From assembly GCA_011192055.1 (NCBI GenBank), contig DUES01000102.1, forward strand, positions 1 through 6,211: DNA of 6,211 nucleotides, read 5' to 3'. Made by a program: the position numbers and the translations under genes. Source of the DNA: Dehalococcoidia bacterium (GTDB taxonomy: Bacteria; Chloroflexota; Dehalococcoidia; Dehalococcoidales; Fen-1064). This document shows, piece after piece, positions 1 through 5,217 of the stretch. The first letter of the stretch is position 1. Each line of letters begins with the position of its first letter. The notes under the pieces were generated by a model that ran no database searches, was not told where the DNA came from, and saw nothing but the letters and a program-made list of their open reading frames with translations.

Positions 1-2282
1 CTCTGTCGCGTCCCGAAGAACTCGCCCGGTCCGCGCATCCTGAGGTCTTCCTCGGCAAGCTGGAAGCCGTCCTGGATATTCTCGATAACCTCCAGTCGCT
101 GGAGACCTACAGCGGAAGGGTCCTGCGCCATGAGTATGCAGTAGCTCTGCTCGGTGCCGCGTCCCACGCGACCCCGGAACTGGTGCAACTGCGAAAGCCC
201 GAAGCGGTCGGCACTTTCAACCATCATCACGGTAGCGTTTGGGACATCAATACCCACCTCAACGACAGACGTGGAGACAAGGATATCAAGGTCGCCGGTG
301 TAGAACCGGCGCATTGTTTTCTCCTTGTCTTTGGTTGACATTCGTCCGTGAAGCAGGCCAACCCTGAGGTCGGGAAAGACCTCGCGGGAGAGGTGTTCGT
401 GCTCTGCTATCGCGGCCCGTGCCTGGACTGCCTCGGACTCCTCGATAAGGGGGCAGATAATAAAGGCCTGTCTTCCCTTGCCTATCTCTCTATTAAGGAA
501 ATTGTAGGCGCTCGGACGTTGTTCCGGCTTGAGCCACTTCGTTTTAACCGCCTGCCTGCCCGGGGGTAGTTCATTAATAACCGAGAGGTCAAGGTCTCCA
601 TACAGTGTCAGTGCCAGTGTCCGCGGGATTGGTGTCGCCGTCATTACCAGGATATGAGGGTTGAAACCCTTCTGCCGCAGGCTGGAGCGCTGCTCCACCC
701 CGAAGCGGTGTTGCTCATCGACCACTGCCAGCGCCAGGCTATGGAATTCAACATCCTTTTGAATCAGGGCGTGCGTACCTATTATGATGTCAATGGTGCC
801 GTCACGGGTTTTCCGGTGTAATTCCCGCTTTTGTGCTGCCGGGGTAGCCCCGAGCAGGAGTGCTACCGTAAGTTGTCGGTCGAGAAGGCCGGAGTAGGTG
901 CGCAGGTAGTCAGAGTCTTCATCCGTATGCGCTACTGCTTCAAGCAGGCGGCAGATGGTGGTAAAGTGCTGTTCTGCCAGGATTTCGGTGGGTGCCATGA
1001 GCGCTCCCTGGCTTCCGTTTGCGGTGGCCGTAAGCAGACCGGCGGTGGCAACAACCGTCTTGCCGCTCCCAACTTCACCCTGGAGCAGGCGGGACATTGG
1101 TTGTGACCTTTCCATATCATTGAGCAGTTCGGCGAGTACCCTCTCCTGGGCGGCGGTCAATTTGAAAGGAAGGGAGTCCACGAACCTGTCCAGTATACCC
1201 TTTTCGGTGTGCAGCGGACTGCCGGGCTGGCTTTCCTGCCAGTCCCGTTTCTTGTCCAGTACTCCCAGTTGGAGCAGAAATAGCTCGTCAAAGGCAAGGC
1301 GGACTCTGGCCCGGTCCTTGGTCTCAGTATCATCCGGGTAATGTGCCTGGGATATTGCTGTGGACAACTCCATGAGGTTACAGCTTTCTCTCACAACCGG
1401 AGGGAGAAAGTCCGGCACCTGTTCCGCCCACTGGTCAACAATCCCTTTCATCAGTTTCCTGACCTGTCGGGGGCGCAGTCCCTGGGTGAGAGCGTAGACC
1501 GGCACCAGGCGTCCGGTGTGGACAAGCTCCGTATCCTGCCATGGTTCCCACTCAGGTGATTCGAATACAAAGCGACCGTTAAACAGCCTGACCCGTCCGC
1601 TCAGCACAATCCTCATGGACGGTTCCAACTGCCGGACGACGTAAGGGTTATTAAACCATACTACGCGGACATTGCCTGTCTCATCACCAACGATTGCCTC
1701 GGTGCTCCTCCGGCCGCCGGGACGGGTCTCGGTTGCCTGCCAGACATTGGCGACAATGGTCTGTTCTTCCCCTTCACCGAGTTGCGAAACTGTCTTTCTC
1801 AGCGAGTAGTCAAGGTGGCGGTTCGGAAAGAAATAGAGCAGGTCCCTGACCGTGGAAACACCGAGCTTGTTAAACCTGGTTGCCATTGTGGAACTGATGC
1901 CCCTGACGGACGTAATCTGGGATTCAAGAGTGGTGTTTACCAGTGGCCTCGGTTTCTTCGTTCGCGGTGCAGTCCGGCTGGTTTTGGGGGCTGCCCTGGT
2001 CCGTGGCTCTGTCTCGCCTTCATTTTCCAGTTCATCCATGAAGGCAAGCACTTTTTCAGCCCACTGCTGTCTTTGCTGCTCAGTCAGGGAAGCATAGTCG
2101 GGTTTGTCAAGGTGGAGCTTGCGGAATGTCTTAAGGGTACTGCGGTCATTTATCGATGCCATGACCGGACCGCCCCAGTTGCGGAGGAACCTGTCCAGTC
2201 CACCGATTACGGCCGTATCCGAATAGCCCCTGGAATGCTCCAGTTCGAGGATTTTACGTAGCGGCCCCACATCTAATGACAA
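1..2282 (-). CDS. recG: ATP-dependent DNA helicase RecG, 3' end cut off by window edge
   Basis: RecG is a superfamily 2 double-stranded DNA translocase that reverses stalled forks and moves Holliday junctions. I read 760 codons in one uninterrupted frame, with no stop before the left edge. Visible in order: an N-terminal helical region (about 1-115) ending in a basic, Pro/Thr-rich linker; the wedge/OB region beginning near FFPNRHLDYS (151-160); Walker A GEVGSGKT with its lysine at 408; DEQH box at 522-525; TATPIP at 548-553; motif VI QFRGRVGRG at 701-709; and the start of the TRG region, FFGTRQ, at the edge. By comparison with E. coli RecG, about 50-60 C-terminal residues are missing. I chose the TTG at 2282 because GGGAG lies 7 bases upstream; a GTG at 2270 is the alternative. 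The N-terminal extension makes it longer than the roughly 690-residue E. coli protein, as in Thermotoga RecG. It lies downstream of degV in the same direction, probably in the same transcript. Confidence 0.96.
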   Translation of the reverse strand, partial: MSLDVGPLRKILELEHSRGYSDTAVIGGLDRFLRNWGGPVMASINDRSTLKTFRKLHLDKPDYASLTEQQRQQWAEKVLAFMDELENEGETEPRTRAAPKTSRTAPRTKKPRPLVNTTLESQITSVRGISSTMATRFNKLGVSTVRDLLYFFPNRHLDYSLRKTVSQLGEGEEQTIVANVWQATETRPGGRRSTEAIVGDETGNVRVVWFNNPYVVRQLEPSMRIVLSGRVRLFNGRFVFESPEWEPWQDTELVHTGRLVPVYALTQGLRPRQVRKLMKGIVDQWAEQVPDFLPPVVRESCNLMELSTAISQAHYPDDTETKDRARVRLAFDELFLLQLGVLDKKRDWQESQPGSPLHTEKGILDRFVDSLPFKLTAAQERVLAELLNDMERSQPMSRLLQGEVGSGKTVVATAGLLTATANGSQGALMAPTEILAEQHFTTICRLLEAVAHTDEDSDYLRTYSGLLDRQLTVALLLGATPAAQKRELHRKTRDGTIDIIIGTHALIQKDVEFHSLALAVVDEQHRFGVEQRSSLRQKGFNPHILVMTATPIPRTLALTLYGDLDLSVINELPPGRQAVKTKWLKPEQRPSAYNFLNREIGKGRQAFIICPLIEESEAVQARAAIAEHEHLSREVFPDLRVGLLHGRMSTKDKEKTMRRFYTGDLDILVSTSVVEVGIDVPNATVMMVESADRFGLSQLHQFRGRVGRGTEQSYCILMAQDPSAVGLQRLEVIENIQDGFQLAEEDLRMRGPGEFFGTRQ

Positions 2283-2285
2283 AAC

Positions 2286-2338
2286 CCGGCTCCCATGGTT
2301 GTCATATCAGTGATGCTTGTGATTAAAACCATGACCGG
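2286..2338 (-). repeat. Imperfect inverted repeat spanning the degV-recG gap and recG ribosome binding site
   Basis: In the 69-base gap between degV and recG, the minus strand carries CATGGTT (2333-2327) and AACCATG (2300-2294), a perfect 7-bp pairing with a 26-base loop. CCGG lies outside both arms (2338-2335 and 2289-2286). The GGGAG ribosome binding site sits between the right arm and the outer CCGG, so a fold here could limit access to it. The loop is long and no T-run follows, so it is not a normal intrinsic terminator. The functional reading is speculative. Confidence 0.35.
2290..2294 (-). promoter_or_regulatory. Ribosome binding site deciding the recG TTG start
   Basis: The minus strand reads GGGAG, then 7 bases, then TTG. 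No comparably placed site precedes the GTG four codons further in, so this site favours the TTG start. An in-frame stop at 2307-2309 limits how far upstream the gene could begin. Confidence 0.65.
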
Positions 2339-2351
2339 CATCGGTCTCGTG

Positions 2352-3191
2352 TTACCTGGCCTCCAGGACGGTGACCGCGATAGCATCGGGACCTCCATAG
2401 GTACCCAGTACCGGGCTGACGATTGACCGGCGGATATTTACGTTGGGGAAAGCGGCGCTGAGGCGTTCAGCCAACCGGTCTGCCTCGTCCGGCAGGGTTG
2501 TATGTTCCACGGCTATCTCTTCGATCTTCTGGAAGCTGGTTACGAAGTTATACAGGTATTCGATTCCGGCTGATTTCGACCTCAACCGGGTGACAGGATG
2601 GATTTCACCTTCCTTGACGGTAAGTATCGGTTTGATGGATAATACCGAACCGAGCAGTCCCTGTGCCTTTCCGATACGTCCGCCCTTGGCCAGGTACTTG
2701 AGGGTATCAAAATAGGTTATCCAGTGACAGCGCCCGAGTGCGTCCCGGACAAAGCCGGTAAGCTCGTCCAGGCTGGCGCCCTGTTGGGCGGCGTTGGCTG
2801 CGGCAAGAACAACAAGTCCCTGGCCCATTGCCACAAACTGCGAGTCAATCACTTCAACACGGCAGTTTTTCTTTACCATGTCGATTGCGCTCACTGCCGA
2901 CTGGTAGGTACCGCTTAATTTTGAGGAAAGGTTAATAACCAGAATCTCGTCGGTTTCCTCGGCCAGTTTATTGTACAGCTCTGCAAAAGCGGCAGGGGAT
3001 GGCTGGGTTGTAGTTGGGAAGACATCCTGCGTCGTCAGTCGGCGGTAGAATTCCTCGGTGGTTATGGTAACACGGTCCAGAAAGGACTCCCGTCCAAACA
3101 TAACCGTTAACGGGGCAACGGTAATACCGAGTTTGGCACCTTCCTCGGCAGTTATATCCGAGGTGCTGTCAGTTATTATCTTAACTGTCAT
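2352..3191 (-). CDS. DegV family fatty-acid-binding protein (FakB-like)
   Basis: This 279-residue protein is full length for the DegV family. Family members bind a single fatty acid and, as FakB in Firmicutes, present it to the kinase FakA for phosphorylation to acyl-phosphate. Visible motifs: the N-terminal DSTSD (8-12), TTTQPSP (60-66), LSSKLSGT (88-95), the DS pair at 116-117, LKYLAKGGRI (164-173), SIKPIL (185-190) and a C-terminal GTYGGPDA (263-270). That last motif departs from the usual GTH-x-GPG pattern: the histidine is tyrosine and the final glycine is aspartate. There is no signal peptide or membrane segment, so it should be cytosolic. The ATG has GGGAGG 9 bases upstream, right after the fakA stop. 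A 17-base gap to the upstream kinase gene strongly suggests one transcript and a kinase/carrier pair. The family call is firm; the bound ligand is inferred. Confidence 0.93.
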   Translation of the reverse strand: MTVKIITDSTSDITAEEGAKLGITVAPLTVMFGRESFLDRVTITTEEFYRRLTTQDVFPTTTQPSPAAFAELYNKLAEETDEILVINLSSKLSGTYQSAVSAIDMVKKNCRVEVIDSQFVAMGQGLVVLAAANAAQQGASLDELTGFVRDALGRCHWITYFDTLKYLAKGGRIGKAQGLLGSVLSIKPILTVKEGEIHPVTRLRSKSAGIEYLYNFVTSFQKIEEIAVEHTTLPDEADRLAERLSAAFPNVNIRRSIVSPVLGTYGGPDAIAVTVLEAR

Positions 3192-3200
3192 GAAGAGAAT

Positions 3201-3206
3201 CCTCCC
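3201..3206 (-). promoter_or_regulatory. Strong ribosome binding site of degV
   Basis: GGGAGG on the minus strand lies 9 bases before the ATG and immediately downstream of the fakA stop codon (3211-3209). This is a typical arrangement for efficient re-initiation within an operon. Confidence 0.75.
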
Positions 3207-3208
3207 TG

Positions 3209-4843
3209 TTATTCCACCGATACAATATAATCGTAGTGCGGTTGACCACCCCGGACCACTTCAACCTGGAGCTGGGGATATCCTTCGCGTATTATAGAGC
3301 TGGCCCGCTCTGCCCCTGCCTGGTCGGTATTGGCGCCGAAGTACACCGTAACTATTTCCTTATCTTCCATATTCATCTTGGTTATCGTATCACGGAGGAC
3401 TTCAGCAGTGTCGTTACCAACTGCTACGAGGTCTCCGTCCAGCAGACCAATTGCCTGCTTGCGCTTCACCTTGATATCGTTAATCTGGGTGGAGCGTACT
3501 GCCCTCGTAATCTCCACCGTCTTTACTTCCGATATCGCCTGTCTCATAATCCGGGAGTTGGTCTCCAGGTCCGCTTCGTAGTCAAGTGCCAGCAGGGCTG
3601 CTACTCCCTGCGGGATTGTCTCCGTGGCGACGATTTCAACACTCTTTTCTGTCAGTGACTGGACCTGCTCGGCGGTAAGCACAATGTTCTTGTTATTGGG
3701 CAGGATGATGACCTTATCAGAAGCTACCGATTCCACTGCTTCGAGTATGTCCTTGGTGCTGGGATTCATTGTCTGTCCACCGGGGACAATTGCCGTTACT
3801 CCCAGACTGCTGAATATTTCGGAAAGTCCATCTCCACATACAACCGCAACAATAGCCATGTCAACGGCCGGTGACTTTTCCTTCTGCATATCAATGAAGT
3901 CCCGGTGTTGTTCATCCATATTCCGGATTGATGCCTGGTGTAATGTGCCCATCCTGCCGACATAATGAATGATATTCCCCGGGTCAAGCGTGTGGATATG
4001 AATTCTGACCGTTGATTTATCTCCGACGACTATCAGAGATTCGCCCTTCTTCTCCAACCTGGACCGTATTTTGTCCGTATTCAGCTTTTCTCCCTTGAGC
4101 ATGAACTCGGTGCAGTATCCAAAGGGTATTTCGTCGGCAGCAATCATCTCGGCGGGTCTGCCTGTCATCGGTACGCTGCTTGTTATCATTTTGGGTTTTC
4201 GGAACCGGATCTGTTCGGCTTCGCCCCTCAGGTAGTGCAGGGCGCCTTCGAGTATTGTATAAAGTCCCTGACCCCCGGCATCCACTACTCCGGACGCCTT
4301 CAGGATGGGCAGCAGTGCCGGCGTGTTTGCCACTGAATCATTGGCGGCCCTGACGGCGGTCTCGACTACCTCGGTGAGGTCGTGCTCTCCCTCAGACACA
4401 AGACTCTGGGTGGCTGCGGCTACATCTTTGATTACGGTTAAAATTGTGCCTTCAACAGGATTGCTGAGACCTTTATAGGCTGTGCTGGACGCTTCCTCGA
4501 GGGCACTGGAAAAATCAGCCCCGGTCAGGGATTCCTTTCCGCTGATATTCTGAGCGAGACCGCGCATTATCTGCGACAGTATTACGCCGCTGTTCCCCCG
4601 GGCTCCCATCAGTGCCCCCCTGGCAATTGCCTGTGCTATTGCCGAACTGCTACTGTCAGGGGCACGGTAGGCCTCTTCCATGCTGGAGTTCATTGTCAGC
4701 AGCATATTGGTTCCGGTATCGCCATCCGGTACCGGAAAAACGTTCAGTGCGTCAACATCGGAAGCGCATTTCTCAAGCCATGCAGTAGCGCAGGCGAACA
4801 TCTCGCGGAAATCCTGTCCTGTTATATAACTTGTCTGCCTCAT
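3209..4843 (-). CDS. fakA: FakA-type fatty acid kinase (DAK2/DhaL-domain protein, YloV family)
   Basis: This 544-residue protein matches the length and plan of Firmicute FakA, which phosphorylates a fatty acid held by a DegV-family FakB partner to give acyl-phosphate for phospholipid synthesis. The N-terminal DhaL-like nucleotide domain (about 1-210) shows NVFPVPDGDTGTNM, with Mg-binding aspartates at 40 and 42, GARGNSGVILSQ (80-91) and SGVVDAGGQG (184-193). The middle domain keeps GYCTEF (Cys244) and IHIH (His282 and His284), matching the zinc ligands reported for S. aureus FakA. The C-terminal part has PGGQTMNPST (354-363) and LPNNKNI (381-387), ending GGQPHYDYIVSVE. The ATG at 4843 has AGGA 9 bases upstream. 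The adjacent degV gene supports the fatty acid kinase role. The family is clear; activity is inferred by homology. In older annotation it would be called a DAK2-domain or dihydroxyacetone-kinase-like protein, but it lacks the separate DhaK substrate subunit. Confidence 0.93.
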   Translation of the reverse strand: MRQTSYITGQDFREMFACATAWLEKCASDVDALNVFPVPDGDTGTNMLLTMNSSMEEAYRAPDSSSSAIAQAIARGALMGARGNSGVILSQIMRGLAQNISGKESLTGADFSSALEEASSTAYKGLSNPVEGTILTVIKDVAAATQSLVSEGEHDLTEVVETAVRAANDSVANTPALLPILKASGVVDAGGQGLYTILEGALHYLRGEAEQIRFRKPKMITSSVPMTGRPAEMIAADEIPFGYCTEFMLKGEKLNTDKIRSRLEKKGESLIVVGDKSTVRIHIHTLDPGNIIHYVGRMGTLHQASIRNMDEQHRDFIDMQKEKSPAVDMAIVAVVCGDGLSEIFSSLGVTAIVPGGQTMNPSTKDILEAVESVASDKVIILPNNKNIVLTAEQVQSLTEKSVEIVATETIPQGVAALLALDYEADLETNSRIMRQAISEVKTVEITRAVRSTQINDIKVKRKQAIGLLDGDLVAVGNDTAEVLRDTITKMNMEDKEIVTVYFGANTDQAGAERASSIIREGYPQLQVEVVRGGQPHYDYIVSVE

Positions 4844-4846
4844 CGT

Positions 4847-4856
4847 CCTCTATCCT
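4847..4856 (-). promoter_or_regulatory. Ribosome binding region of fakA
   Basis: The minus strand reads AGGATAGAGG ending 3 bases before the ATG. AGGA, with a 9-base spacer, is the better placed core; GAGG with 3 bases is too close. The 5' end of this element touches the inverted repeat at 4856-4881. Confidence 0.6.
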
Positions 4857-4881
4857 TACACAGTGCCGGTCCGATGTGTAA
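4856..4881 (-). repeat. 7-bp inverted repeat in the fakA leader, abutting the ribosome binding site
   Basis: TTACACA (4856-4862) and TGTGTAA (4875-4881) are perfect inverted repeats separated by 12 bases. On the fakA mRNA this would be a 7-bp stem ending right where AGGA begins. It could be a repressor operator (a 26-bp dyad) or an RNA hairpin affecting translation. No T-run follows, so it is not a standard terminator. A second, weaker dyad, TTGAC (4888-4892) / GTCAA (4902-4906), lies just upstream in the leader. Confidence 0.45.
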
Positions 4882-4906
4882 CAGGTGTTGACTCCGGATT
4901 CGTCAA
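4878..4906 (-). promoter_or_regulatory. Weak second candidate promoter for fakA
   Basis: The minus strand has TTGACG (4906-4901), a 17-base spacer, then TGTTAC (4883-4878). The -35 is good, but the -10 matches only 3 of 6 consensus positions. Its -10 would overlap the right arm of the inverted repeat at 4875-4881, which would place an operator on the promoter. Low confidence. Confidence 0.25.
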
Positions 4907-4931
4907 AGTTGCTCGAACCAGCCCTGCGTGT

Positions 4932-4960
4932 TTGTCATACGTATTGTGCTATGATATTAT
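4932..4960 (+). promoter_or_regulatory. Sigma70-type promoter for rpmB
   Basis: TTGTCA (4932-4937), an exact 17-base spacer and TATTAT (4955-4960) match the housekeeping promoter consensus at 5 of 6 positions in each box. Transcription would begin near 4967, inside the small palindrome GTACCGTAC (4962-4970), and give a leader of about 47 bases before the rpmB TTG. Confidence 0.7.
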
Positions 4961-4961
4961 A
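4956..4961 (-). promoter_or_regulatory. Perfect -10 hexamer facing fakA, overlapping the rpmB -10
   Basis: Read on the minus strand, 4961-4956 is TATAAT, and it shares five of its six base pairs with the rpmB -10. A -35 at the 17-base spacing (ATGCAG) is poor, and there is no TG extension. If used, it would start a fakA leader of roughly 105 bases. Its position in the divergent gap makes it the natural candidate, but the support is one hexamer in AT-rich DNA. Confidence 0.4.
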
Positions 4962-4999
4962 GTACCGTACATAAGATACTGCATATATGACATATAGTC

Positions 5000-5005
5000 A
5001 AGGAG
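5000..5005 (+). promoter_or_regulatory. Ribosome binding site that sets the rpmB start at TTG 5014
   Basis: AAGGAG ends 8 bases before the TTG at 5014. The upstream in-frame ATG at 4987 has no such site, and starting there would place the ribosome binding site inside the coding region. This decides for the TTG. Confidence 0.85.
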
Positions 5006-5013
5006 ATATACTC

Positions 5014-5217
5014 TTGAAGTGTGATTTATGTGATAAAACACCGCAATTTGGTAACAACGTCAGCCACTCCAAGCGCCATACCAAGCGAAAGTGGATGCCG
5101 AATATCCATCCGGTGACTCTTGTTGTTGATGGTAAAAAGAAACGACTTAACCTTTGCACCAGGTGCCTGCGCACACAGCACAAGATTGCCAGAACAATGC
5201 ACACCACTACCAGCTAG
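5014..5217 (+). CDS. rpmB: 50S ribosomal protein L28 (zinc-ribbon form)
   Basis: L28 (bL28) is a small, basic protein of the large ribosomal subunit. From the TTG it is 67 residues, a normal length, and begins MKCDLCDKTPQFGNN, which aligns with the usual start of the family. The family signature FGNNVSHSKRHTKRKW covers 12-27. Two CxxC pairs at Cys3/Cys6 and Cys48/Cys51 mark the zinc-binding C+ form rather than the cysteine-free paralog. An upstream in-frame ATG at 4987 would add nine residues unlike any L28, so I reject it. It has its own promoter and lies divergent from fakA. Its last 11 bases overlap the 3' end of rpe on the other strand. Confidence 0.96.
   Translation: MKCDLCDKTPQFGNNVSHSKRHTKRKWMPNIHPVTLVVDGKKKRLNLCTRCLRTQHKIARTMHTTTS

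Noticed and set aside
955..1341. 128-codon plus-strand open frame, Ser/Leu-rich
   Set aside because: It is antisense to the RecG Walker A region and its Ser-rich composition is typical of a reverse-frame shadow.
1782..2261. 159-codon plus-strand open frame
   Set aside because: It lies wholly antisense to the N-terminal part of recG, which has family-level motifs in its own frame. It has no recognisable domain and only mirrors the codon pattern.
2283..2351. Intrinsic terminator between degV and recG
   Set aside because: The inverted repeat has a 26-base loop and no following T-run on the minus strand, so readthrough into recG is more likely.
3236..3658. 140-codon plus-strand open frame
   Set aside because: It is antisense to the C-terminal part of fakA, with no ribosome binding site or recognisable motif.
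4844..5013. Riboswitch or ribosomal-protein leader in the divergent gap
   Set aside because: The rpmB leader from the predicted start is only about 47 bases, and the fakA side shows just short dyads. Nothing resembles a known riboswitch core.
4998..5207. 69-codon minus-strand frame opposite rpmB
   Set aside because: It is an exact shadow of L28, whose family signature and zinc cysteines are unambiguous.
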